Source of the DNA: Nitrososphaerota archaeon
Lineage (GTDB): Archaea; Thermoproteota; Nitrososphaeria; Nitrososphaerales; Gagatemarchaeaceae
DNA: 64,000 nucleotides
Reading direction: 5' to 3'
Assembly: GCA_016200045.1 (NCBI GenBank)
Contig: JACQFN010000002.1
Location: 1-64,000 of the forward strand
The notes below the pieces were generated by a model. That model had not been told where the DNA came from. It was given only the letters and a program-made list of their open reading frames with translations, and did no database searches. Positions 26,696 through 35,324 of this stretch are shown here, one piece after another. Position 1 is the stretch's first letter. The number at the start of each line of letters is the position of its first letter. Position numbers and translations under genes: made by a program.

Positions 26696-27109
26696 CTACG
26701 ACGACTGTTTGCTGACTCCAGCCCTCTCTGACTCTCGCACCAACTCGACATCATAGGTAAGGAGCGGGAGGCCTGTCTTCAGCGCGGTTTCGAGCACCAC
26801 CTTGTCGTCGAAATTCATTAGACTCGTCCCCTCGGCGACAACGCGCGAGATGGCTCTGACAGCGAGGCGACCATCGTCGGGGAAGATTGTCACATTCGGG
26901 TCGTTTGCGATGGTTTCGACTGCACTTCTGACCTCCTCCGCCTTCACCCCTAGTCTCTTTAGGACCCAAACTAACTCGTAGAGGACTATGCTTGGGACAA
27001 CCATCCTGCTGAGACCTGAGAGCTGTTCCCTCGCGCGTGAGTGCTTCAGTGCCTCCGCTACGATCGCATCGACAAGGACGCTGGTATCAACGACCGACTC
27101 CGCTTTCAT
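26696..27109 (-). CDS. vapC: PIN-domain toxin (VapC family)
   Basis: VVDTSVLVDAIV...SIVLYELVWVLKRLG...TSLMNFDDKVVLETALKTGLPLLTYDVEL. Confidence 0.8.
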   Translation of the reverse strand: MKAESVVDTSVLVDAIVAEALKHSRAREQLSGLSRMVVPSIVLYELVWVLKRLGVKAEEVRSAVETIANDPNVTIFPDDGRLAVRAISRVVAEGTSLMNFDDKVVLETALKTGLPLLTYDVELVRESERAGVSKQSS

Positions 27110-27333
27110 CCTGAAATCTCCAACGCAGCCTCGCCTATCAGACGTTCGATTTCGGCGTCACTGACTTTCCTGCCTATCCTGACGACAGGAAGCTCGCTCT
27201 GAGATTTCTTCATGACTATGTTCTGGCCGACCAGGTCCACGGTCAGTATGTCACCTTCGCTAATATGGGCCACCTTGGCAATCTCCGCTGGAATGGTTAC
27301 CTGCCTGTTCCTAGTGACTCTTGTCCTCGGCAC
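27106..27333 (-). CDS. vapB: AbrB/SpoVT-type antitoxin (VapB family)
   Basis: RTRVTRNRQVTIPAEIAKVAHISEGDILTVDLVGQNIVMKK; 4-nt overlap with vapC. Confidence 0.8.
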   Translation of the reverse strand: MPRTRVTRNRQVTIPAEIAKVAHISEGDILTVDLVGQNIVMKKSQSELPVVRIGRKVSDAEIERLIGEAALEISG

Positions 27334-27799
27334 CGTCCTAGTATGTGGGCTAGTCCCTAATAAACGCTCCTACTTGCCGTGCTAAATTGTTGAGAGAAGT
27401 GAAGTCACGCTCGCCAGGGGGTGGAAGGAAAAGGGCGCGCGAGAAGTGCACAACGATAAAGAGACTCAGAAACCCGTGGACGGACAGGGTGCTCTACATC
27501 CGACCGGACTCGGCCCTGACGGGGCAACTACTTGACGGTGAAAGGTATTGGGGGCTCCCTTCCGACTCAGGTTCATCTCTCATGTCACGCGAACAACCCA
27601 TCAAACTGGGAATGTTGTCTCCCAAAGGTTACGAGCCAGAATATTACTAGGCTATCTCCCCGGAGAGTTACGAGAAAACGGGAGCCACGCATTCAGTTTC
27701 CTTTCTGCTCGAGGGAGTCAGCTTTGGGGTCGACGCCCGGCAAGATTAAAAACTGGCCCAAGCGGCAAAATTCGCAGTTTTCATGGGTGCCTAGTTACG

Positions 27800-28618
27800 T
27801 TGAAGTGTGAATTCTGCGGTAGGGACGAGGCTCTCCCCTTCGTCTGCAACTACTGCGGGGGGGTCTTCTGCGGAGACCATCGACTCCCTGAGTCGCACCA
27901 GTGCAAGGGGAACCTGAGCCAGAGGAGGACCATAACGGCGCCTCCCCAGACCACCTACTCTCAGGGGGAATACTCGGGATTCTTCACGACTCCGCAGCCG
28001 CAGAGGTCGTCCAACGTCTTTTCCGTGGTAGAGATTAAGGACATTTTGATCGCCCTAGCAGGACTTGCGGTCGCGTTCTCTATCAGCCTGGCGGGAGGAA
28101 TCACCGAGCTGGGGGGTCTGCTGGCAGACCCGGTCGGAGCGTTCCTGCTCTTCTCCCTTTCGCTCGTGACGGTCGGGTCTGGGTTCGTCCTCCACGAGCT
28201 GAGCCACAAGTTCGCGGCCCAAAGATACGGGTACTGGGCCGAGTTCCGCATGTGGCCATTCGGCCTCCTGCTGGCGCTCGGGACTTCGCTGATAGGGTTC
28301 ATCTTTGCTGCTCCGGGCGCGACCTACATCTCGGGGACGAACATCACCCGAAGGGAGAACGGCCGGATTTCCATCGCTGGTCCGATCACAAATGCCCTGG
28401 TGGCCCTGATCTTCTTCCCCTTCCTTTACGCCGGAGGGGGCTGGCACTTGCTCGGCGAAATCGGCGTCAGGATCAATGTATTCCTCGCACTGTTCAACCT
28501 GCTCCCTGTCATGCCACTCGACGGTTCGAAGGTCTTCTCCTGGAACAAGGCCATTTGGGGAGTGATTTTCGTCAGCATGGTGGCGACCTACGCCTCGCTG
28601 TTCTACTACTTCCCTTGA
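27800..28618 (+). CDS. AN1-like zinc finger fused to M50 (site-2) membrane metalloprotease
   Basis: TTG start; LKCEFCGRDEALPFVCNYCGGVFCGDHRLPESHQC; HELSH and FNLLPVMPLDGSK motifs. Confidence 0.85.
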   Translation: MKCEFCGRDEALPFVCNYCGGVFCGDHRLPESHQCKGNLSQRRTITAPPQTTYSQGEYSGFFTTPQPQRSSNVFSVVEIKDILIALAGLAVAFSISLAGGITELGGLLADPVGAFLLFSLSLVTVGSGFVLHELSHKFAAQRYGYWAEFRMWPFGLLLALGTSLIGFIFAAPGATYISGTNITRRENGRISIAGPITNALVALIFFPFLYAGGGWHLLGEIGVRINVFLALFNLLPVMPLDGSKVFSWNKAIWGVIFVSMVATYASLFYYFP

Positions 28619-28789
28619 TTCGCGAAGGTCGCAGAATCCACACCAATCCGTTAAGATAACTTGTTTCTCTTGGCTAACAGCGTCCTCTGCTTAGCTTAAC
28701 TGGGGTCAAGACTGCAAAAACTCGACGTCCTGTCTCTGGTTTCCGACTGGGCCGTCTCCAACCGCGCATTCAGGCGCAACAAGCTGGAG

Positions 28790-29257
28790 GTGGAGAAGAA
28801 GGTCGTCGCAGCCGCGCTGTGCAACGCCGGGTACTCATACCGGTCTGTCGCAGAAATGCTCGGGGGGATATCCTACATCGGCGCGAGGGACGCCTTCATC
28901 TCGCTGAACTCGAGCATGCCCCAAGAGTCGCAGAGGTTCAGGCGGGAGATCGCCATCGACGGGTGCGACGTAGTCCTTGGCGGCCGCAGGTTCTACCTCT
29001 GGCTGGCGCGCGACATCGACTCAGGGGAGGTGGTCTCGTTCTATGGGTCCCCGTCTGGCTCGGCGGAGGACGGGGCAAGGTTCCTAGCCTCAATCGGGAG
29101 GCAGTGCTCAAACCGTCCCCGTGTAAGGCTGGGGACTGGGTCGAACTTCCCGAGGGGGCTTCTGAACCTGGACCTGTACTTCGAGGAGAATGCCACCCCC
29201 TCGTTCATGGGCAGGATAGGGCGCCTCTTCCTGGGCTCCACGTCCCGGGTCCAATAG
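28790..29257 (+). CDS. Transposase-like DDE protein (IS6-like fold?), possibly domesticated or truncated
   Basis: HTH-like N-terminus GYSYRSVAEMLGGISYIGARDAF, then IAIDGCDVVLGGRRFYLWLARDIDSGEVVSFYGSPSGSAEDGARFL. Confidence 0.45.
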   Translation: MEKKVVAAALCNAGYSYRSVAEMLGGISYIGARDAFISLNSSMPQESQRFRREIAIDGCDVVLGGRRFYLWLARDIDSGEVVSFYGSPSGSAEDGARFLASIGRQCSNRPRVRLGTGSNFPRGLLNLDLYFEENATPSFMGRIGRLFLGSTSRVQ

Positions 29258-29276
29258 CCTGTCCAGCGAAGGCGTG

Positions 29277-30065
29277 CTAACCATTTTCCTTCGGCTTCAT
29301 AGCCACGACTGCCTCGACGGCAACCCTTGAAGCAAGGACGGTCCGGTCCCTGACCCTCTTCTCATGGAACTTCGGCACCCACTTCTTGAGCCCGAGTAGA
29401 TCTGAAACCACCTGAAGGGATGCAATTTCGACCCCCCTGTGTTTGGCCACCGTGAATACCGCGGACGATTCCATGTTGACCCCCAGCGCGCCTCTCCCAC
29501 GGAACCTTCTGACCTTCGCTCGGGTCTCCCTATAGGGAGCGTCGGTGGTCCACACTCCTCCGACGGCAAATTCGAAGCCCTTTTTCCTGAGGAAATCAGT
29601 CAAGAAGGAAGTCGTCCTCCGAGACGGGGCAACGGGGCTCGCCGTCGGCCGGTAGTGCAGAGTGGTCCCCTCGTCGACGAAAGCCTCGTCCACGACGACG
29701 AAGTCCCCCGCCGTGAGTGACGGGTCCAGCCCTCCGCAGATCCCGACCTCGAGGATCATCCTTGCGCCCGACGCTATCATCTCCTCCAGCATCATCACCG
29801 ACGCGGAACCTCCAATGAACGATTGGATAACCCCGACAGGAATTCCTCGATACTCTCCGATGGCGAGACGTTTCGGGTAGTAGTGCTTTGAATACCTCCC
29901 TCTGATGCGACGCCTGACCGTCTCGAACATCCCCCTGTGGTAAGTGGCGAGGAGGCGGCTCGGGACCGACAGCTCTGCCAAGGTCAGGTTGTTGCGCTCG
30001 GCAAGATAGGCGATGAAGTCGTTAGGGGAGAAGATGGCTGGCTCCTGTTTCATGGCTCGGGGCAA
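29277..30065 (-). CDS. Nucleoside phosphorylase (PNP/UDP phosphorylase family)
   Basis: GGSASVMMLEEMIASGARMILEVGICGGLDPSLTAGDFVVVDEAF...GVNMESSAVFTVA. Confidence 0.88.
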   Translation of the reverse strand: MPRAMKQEPAIFSPNDFIAYLAERNNLTLAELSVPSRLLATYHRGMFETVRRRIRGRYSKHYYPKRLAIGEYRGIPVGVIQSFIGGSASVMMLEEMIASGARMILEVGICGGLDPSLTAGDFVVVDEAFVDEGTTLHYRPTASPVAPSRRTTSFLTDFLRKKGFEFAVGGVWTTDAPYRETRAKVRRFRGRGALGVNMESSAVFTVAKHRGVEIASLQVVSDLLGLKKWVPKFHEKRVRDRTVLASRVAVEAVVAMKPKENG

Positions 30066-30267
30066 CAGCCAGGGTCATCACGTATCATCTTTAGACTTGG
30101 CGAAGGGCGCCGGTTCGGGAGGTTCTCCATGCTCGAGGGGCAAGGGTCAACATTGATATCAACATCGATAGGTGGCGGAAGCCCCAATCAAGACCCTCCA
30201 GGCGTGTCTAGTTGGCGTTGAATATCGGATATTATCAGCTGGGCAGGAAAGCGTTTGTCGTGCAGGC

Positions 30268-30490
30268 CGGGAAAAACGGTCGGGAAACGGTCGGGAAAAA
30301 AGCACAACCAACTTGAAAGGGGTCTACCTGACTGTTTCCCGACCTCTTTTCCCGAGTGTTTCCCGATTTTTCCCGAGCACGTTTCCCGCCCAAAAATGGG
30401 GCTGGACTAAGAGGAGGATTCGACTCGATGTCAACTGCCGACCGACACCGACCCAGCTCGGCGTTCCTTTCCCGGGCCCTTTTCCCGACC
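30268..30490. repeat. Clustered CGGGAAA/TTTCCCG short repeats in both orientations
   Basis: Three GGGAAA-type copies then seven TTTCCCG-type copies within about 220 bp, read by eye. Confidence 0.6.
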
Positions 30491-30505
30491 TCGCCAACCC
30501 CCTGA

Positions 30506-30802
30506 AGACCCGTTGGTCTAATACCCCCTGCCTCCATCGGGTCAGTTCGAGGCGCTGAGGGTCGGGCTGAGAGGCTCGAAGGGAAGGAGAAGGACACCAG
30601 GGCCCTCGTCCAGCTCGCCTCGGCGTCCGAGGCGGTCCTGAAGGGCATCTCCACCACGGGCCAGAAGCCGGGGTGCCTCGCAGGGATGGCCCTCTACGTC
30701 GCAGGGAGGGGGTCCCAGTTCCGCCTGACGCACGGGAGGGTGGCACGGCTCTTCGGCATCAGCGAATACTTCCGAACCTTGAGGTCCGACGATGACTCAT
30801 AG
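30506..30802 (+). pseudogene. TFB-like C-terminal cyclin-fold fragment
   Basis: Open frame without usable start: LVQLASASEAVLKGISTTGQKPGCLAGMALYVAGRGSQFRLTHGRVARLFGISEYFRTLRSDDDS*, resembles TFB [45 protein letters not shown]. Confidence 0.5.
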
Positions 30803-31374
30803 GTGTTTGGTTTGAACAAGTCCATTTCGGAGGCGAAAAGAATCGAAGGGTCTCTGATGGTGCGGATCCCGTCGGCCACGAACCCGAGGGATTCCATTCC
30901 TTGACTCAAGAGTCCGAGTCACCCGCAGTCCGGCCTTTGATTTCGAGTCCGGTTCGAGCTGCGAAATTGGTGTGAGCCCCTTCCGGCCTATTGAATCCCC
31001 TCGGTTCCGAACCCTCGGTTCCGAATCCATCTCCAGCGGCAATAACGCCTTCGCGTCCCGGCGGAAGCAGCCCGAGAAGAAGGGATTCAAGAGGACGACA
31101 TGGTCGAACTTCAGTTCAAGAAGGCTCGCAAGTCCTGGTAGATGCGGGTTTCTGGGTAAAGACTGGAGGCATTGTGGCTAAAGCGGCGCCCGAGACTCCA
31201 CAGTCTAGGAAGGACAAAGAGGTCAAGGACTCCACCGGGGCGAAATTCGACCCCCAGATACCAATCCAGTACGTCATAACCGACCAGGCGAGCTTCGACC
31301 AGGTCCTTTCACCGGCGACCACTCCCCTTTCGTCCCTGTGGTCTTCGGGGTCGTACGGATTGGCGGGAGCAATC

Positions 31375-31476
31375 TCAGACAACGAGCTCCCTCCGGTCGT
31401 ACTTCTCGAGGGCTTCGAGAATCCCGGCGTTCTTTCTCATCAGTTGGTCGACTATCCTTTCGATACCTGGCGTCAT
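31375..31476 (-). CDS. Small ORF (33 aa) downstream of Fic/Doc gene
   Basis: MTPGIERIVDQLMRKNAGILEALEKYDRRELVV*, starts 16 nt after the Fic stop. Confidence 0.3.
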   Translation of the reverse strand: MTPGIERIVDQLMRKNAGILEALEKYDRRELVV

Positions 31477-31492
31477 TGGACTATCTCTACCT

Positions 31493-31858
31493 TCACTCGG
31501 CGACTTTTAAATGCGTTTTCAGCCATGCTTCTAAGGAAATCCTATCCACTCGGCCGTTAGCCACGCCTGTGAGTTTGTCTATGACCTCTTGAGGCCACAT
31601 CCCTGAAAGGGTATAACCATTGAGCAGCAAGAACGTCTCTGCTATTTGATAGGCGCTTCTCTTGTTGCCGTCTAGGAAGGGGTGGTTTCTGATGACACAA
31701 TAAATCAAGAACGCAGTCTTTTCTGTCAACATCGTTCCTGTACTCCGCATGGCGTCCAAACAGTATCGAAGATTCCCAGAGCTGAGCATGCCTATCTTCT
31801 GACTTGAGAGAACACGCTTGTTGATGTAGACCGCATCGTCAAAGTCGGGATAGTTCAT
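31493..31858 (-). CDS. Fic/Doc family protein (Doc-like toxin)
   Basis: NHPFLDGNKRSAYQIAETFLLLNGY motif; likely start MNYPDFDDAVYINKRVL. Confidence 0.8.
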   Translation of the reverse strand: MNYPDFDDAVYINKRVLSSQKIGMLSSGNLRYCLDAMRSTGTMLTEKTAFLIYCVIRNHPFLDGNKRSAYQIAETFLLLNGYTLSGMWPQEVIDKLTGVANGRVDRISLEAWLKTHLKVAE

Positions 31859-31959
31859 CGATTCCCTTTTATCAGGCAACCTAAAGAGCCTTCTCAGCCT
31901 TGGCTTGGCTTGAAAGACGGACAGGAATAACCCTCGCCTGAATGGACCGTCGGAACGTG

Positions 31960-32111
31960 CGACGTTTGCAGGATCCTCGACAACGACCAGCGCCCCAAGC
32001 GGGTGACGTTCTGCGACTTCCCGCGGGGCCAACATCTGCGAGAGCGACCTCTACTCGACACGGAGGGTGAAGGCGTTCCTTTCGGCTCTCGCTAGGGAAG
32101 ATGGTCTATGA
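31960..32111 (+). pseudogene. Frameshifted small zinc-finger protein remnant
   Basis: TCDVCRILDNDQRPKRVTFCDF in one frame continues as RGANICESDLYSTRRVKAFLSALAREDGL* in the next frame across CCCGCGGGG. Confidence 0.4.
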
Positions 32112-32588
32112 CCGACTACTGGAAGTGCGGGACATCTTCAAAGTCAAGAAGATGGTCGATGGTAAGGAGGTCGAGATCGACATCTGGGAGTACCGAGTTC
32201 AACAGAGAGGCCCAGCTCAAGACGACCGTGCCTGGTTGGAATACCTCTCGGGGTCGAACGCAGGAAAGCAAGTGAGCCGATATGTCGACGGGGGTAAGGT
32301 GTTCACGCACTTTGGTTTCCATAGCAGAAGTGGCTTCGAGACTCAAAGAGAGCGGGGAAGGACTACGCAATGGCGGTCGAAAGGATTTCCTCGCTATCCA
32401 GTGTTGTCGGCGGTGACAGGTCAGACGCCATGATGGCAGGGATCATCCATGCCGAGATTCGAAGGGAGGTGCCCAACTTCAGCCTCGCCGACGCTTTTTC
32501 CCTGCAGCTCGCGAGGAAGCTCGGAGGGATAGTAGTGACAGGAGATCCGGACTTCAAGGATGTCAAAGAAGCAGATTTCCTAGAGTAA
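32101..32588 (+). pseudogene. PIN-domain (VapC) gene broken by two frameshifts
   Basis: AWLEYLSGSNAGKQVSRYVDGGKVFT (frame 1), TLVSIAEVASRLKESGEGLRN (frame 2), MAVERISSLSSVV..NFSLADAFSLQLARKLGGIVVTGDPDFKDVKEADFLE (frame 3). Confidence 0.7.
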
Positions 32589-32659
32589 CGCCAGAGGGCC
32601 AAACCGACGGGCTCGTTAAATGCCGCGAGCATGTTAGCTTGGTACGAACGAGAAAGTAA

Positions 32660-32880
32660 TTGGCGATCTGGTCGCTCTGAAGGTCTACATCGATGAAGAT
32701 ACTCTGTTCAGGATGAAGCAACTGGGGGTGCGGCCCTCTAGGGTTGCAGAGGCATTCGAAAGACGCCTGAAGGCGAAATTGGAGGAAGAAGCCAGGGTGC
32801 AGGGGAGAAGAGATCTGTTGCGAGAGGATTACAAACACAGGCTCGAGAAGAGGGGTCCTTGGAGGCTTGAACGCCAGTAG
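32660..32880 (+). pseudogene. CcdA/VapB-like antitoxin remnant without clear start codon
   Basis: VALKVYIDEDTLFRMKQLGVRPSRVAEAFERRLKAKLEEEARVQGRRDLLREDYKHRLEKRGPWRLERQ*. Confidence 0.35.
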
Positions 32881-32963
32881 CCAGGGCGGATAATTCGGGA
32901 ACAGGCACGGGAGGACGCTTGGCCCCGCACGAATTCTCGTCGCACCCGGCATTAATCGCTTCC

Positions 32964-32979
32964 TGACACCATGGTGTCA
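32964..32979. repeat. 16-bp perfect palindrome TGACACCATGGTGTCA
   Basis: Direct reading; intergenic. Confidence 0.6.
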
Positions 32980-33288
32980 CGGGACGAGAAATAGGTATCC
33001 AGAAAAAGAATTCATTCTTGCGTCGCTGCAGATGTCTGCCCGCGCGGACCCGGCACGAGCCGTTCCCCTGTGGGGTCACTGGCTGACCCGCAAAAAAGTG
33101 CTTTCCTGGGCAGGGTGCTGCTTTGCTCTCAGGGGGCTGTTTGTGTCCCCCCAGGATACACTATACAGTCAGAGGGAACGACTTTGAAAGTTCCCTCGAA
33201 GGGGAACTAAGTCCAATCAGTGACCAGCTGTCAAAGGCAGCCTTCGCGGGAAGGTGGAACCAGAGAAAGAAGGAATTGGTCGGGAGAC

Positions 33289-33957
33289 TTACGATGTCGT
33301 CGTCTCGTACGTCACCGTCTGAGTGTAGGTCGTTGCGGGTTGAGTCACCGTGTAGCTGTACGTGTATGCAGACTGAGTGAAGGTGTAGCTCCCGGTCTGA
33401 GTGTAGGTGACCGTCGTCCCGGTTACTGTGTACGTCTCTGGCGGATAGTACTCGCAGTCTATCGTCCCGCCCGACCAGGTGAACGTGGTCCCCGTTATCG
33501 TTTGGGTCGTGGTTATGGCCGAGACCGTGCGAGTGGTGGCGTTGACGGTGTAGTAGACTGTCTGCGTGGAGTTGGCCCTCGTCGTGGTAATCGTGGTGGT
33601 CACGCAGGTGGTGTAGACGGAGTTAGTGGTCACTGTCGTGGGGGTGGTCGAGGTGCTGTTCTCAGTGCTTGTAGCAGAAGAGTTCGAGAGAGTCGAGGTG
33701 GTCTCGTTCGACGTGGTCTCCTGCGTAGTTGGGCCTGTGGATGTCCCTGGACTTGTTGTGGTGCTAGTATGAGTCGTTGTCGTAGTGGGCCCTGTCGTGG
33801 AGGTGGGATGCGAGGAGGAGCTTCCCGCGATGGGGGTCGCCGAGACGAACAGGTAAGCTATGACGGCGGCTATCAGCACGAGCACGATAACAATCCCAGC
33901 GATGACAACAGTGGAAATCCCTGAAGATCGGCGGCCTTCGGCGGCGCCTATTTGCAA
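33289..33957 (-). CDS. Membrane-anchored Thr/Ser/Tyr-rich low-complexity protein
   Basis: N-terminal TM STVVIAGIVIVLVLIAAVIAYLFV, then Thr-rich region and YTxTxTYTQT repeats. Confidence 0.55.
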   Translation of the reverse strand: MQIGAAEGRRSSGISTVVIAGIVIVLVLIAAVIAYLFVSATPIAGSSSSHPTSTTGPTTTTTHTSTTTSPGTSTGPTTQETTSNETTSTLSNSSATSTENSTSTTPTTVTTNSVYTTCVTTTITTTRANSTQTVYYTVNATTRTVSAITTTQTITGTTFTWSGGTIDCEYYPPETYTVTGTTVTYTQTGSYTFTQSAYTYSYTVTQPATTYTQTVTYETTTS

Positions 33958-34024
33958 TTATGAAGGGCGGCCCCTGACGCTCATATAAAGCGTTGCAACG
34001 GGTGAGGGGACTCTTCTCTAGTCC

Positions 34025-34390
34025 TCAGGCAGATGAATCGTCTGCGAACATGTTCGTCATGGCGGCCTGCTGCCTCGCGAGCGCCTCCTGTTCATCCAGC
34101 TCATCAAACCTCGTCAACCATGGGCCCCTCGTGTAGATCGCGTCTATCGCGTTGTCGTAACCCACCAGGGGCCACATCGACCCCCAGGTGTCCGACTCCC
34201 TTGAAGGGATGAGCGCGGCGAATAGGAGCGCGAACATCGCGACCGTCCCTGTAAGTGATAGGGCGAGGACGGCCACAGGACCGAGCGCGAAGTACAGCAG
34301 AGGATACATCGCGCCAGTGAGATTCGAGATCACCAGTAGAGCGACGCCGACCTGGGCAACACCTTTGCGGGACAAGGGCGGCCGCAACAA
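34025..34390 (-). CDS. Hypothetical membrane protein; 5' end uncertain
   Basis: AQVGVALLVISNLTGAMYPLLYFALGPVAVLALSLTGTVAMFALLFAALIPS. Confidence 0.45.
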   Translation of the reverse strand: MLRPPLSRKGVAQVGVALLVISNLTGAMYPLLYFALGPVAVLALSLTGTVAMFALLFAALIPSRESDTWGSMWPLVGYDNAIDAIYTRGPWLTRFDELDEQEALARQQAAMTNMFADDSSA

Positions 34391-34470
34391 GACTACCCTG
34401 AGGCTACCCGAGAGGCGCCTCGGAATCCGACTAACCCGACGATCATGATGGCGCCTGCAACAATCGAAAC

Positions 34471-35160
34471 TTAGGCTCCGACCCCGGCAGACGGGCCCAG
34501 AAGGGCCAGCATACATCCCCCCGCAACCACAGCGAGAGAGCCCGAGACGAGGGACAGCCGGCGCCTAACCAGGCCTACTGCACCCAGGGCGAGTGAGAAC
34601 GGGGGGAGGAACACTGCAAGCAAGGCCAGAACTACCTGCGCGGGTTGGATCGAAATCGCCGGGAGGCCGGAATGGCTCGCCAGGGCAATGTAGAATCCGA
34701 CGATAGAGATAGACGCGTCGGCTGTTGAGAGCCAAGGGAGGAGCATCGAGACCACCACTGCGAGGACTCCTGCAAACACCAGTATCCTGTAGTTCCTCGT
34801 TATGGGGACGGGAGGGTGCGCCGCCAGCTCCTCCGCGGTCTTCTTTTCCCCGAGAGTAGCCAGTATGACGATGTCAAGGAATAGGAAAGCGAGCACCGGC
34901 TGGAACAGGCCTCCGAACAGGCCCAGGATTGGGAGCTGCACTATGCCGTTGATGTAGAAGTACGCCTTGCGCTTGACGTTCTTCGCGACGAGGATGACGT
35001 CGACCAGTGAGAGGGGGAACAGGGGGGCCGCGAGCCCGAATACGATGTAAAAAATCGGGTCGTTCACCCACTTGCCGTACGAGGAACCGGCTATGACGAA
35101 GGAGAAAACCAGGAGCCCGACGTCCCTCACGGCCAGCAGGGCACGGGATACTCTTCTCAT
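34471..35160 (-). CDS. Hypothetical multi-TM membrane protein
   Basis: 229 aa, about 6 hydrophobic segments. Confidence 0.6.
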   Translation of the reverse strand: MRRVSRALLAVRDVGLLVFSFVIAGSSYGKWVNDPIFYIVFGLAAPLFPLSLVDVILVAKNVKRKAYFYINGIVQLPILGLFGGLFQPVLAFLFLDIVILATLGEKKTAEELAAHPPVPITRNYRILVFAGVLAVVVSMLLPWLSTADASISIVGFYIALASHSGLPAISIQPAQVVLALLAVFLPPFSLALGAVGLVRRRLSLVSGSLAVVAGGCMLALLGPSAGVGA

Positions 35161-35324
35161 CTGGTTCCGACCTCAAGGGGGCCTTCCGACTATCTCTTAT
35201 CGGTATTACAACGACTGAAGACGACTCGCCGGCGGGCCACGCAGTCAGGTGGAGTCTAAGTTGAGCTTCTGCTGAAGGTTTTTGGCTCTCGCACCAATTT
35301 AGACCCTGAAGGGGAACCGGCTCC

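Noticed and set aside
30268-30490. CRISPR-like array
   Set aside because: Repeats are only 7-12 bp, irregularly spaced and in both orientations; no cas genes seen in the window.
30920-30970. tRNA-like GGTTCGAG element
   Set aside because: No cloverleaf could be built; only a short resemblance to a T-arm.
30991-31560. 189-aa plus-strand ORF
   Set aside because: Antisense to the Fic C-terminus and small ORF, odd composition; no support for coding.
31859-32035. N-terminal extension of Fic/Doc ORF
   Set aside because: No Fic-like sequence, and it overlaps the zinc-finger remnant on the other strand; MNYPDF start fits better.
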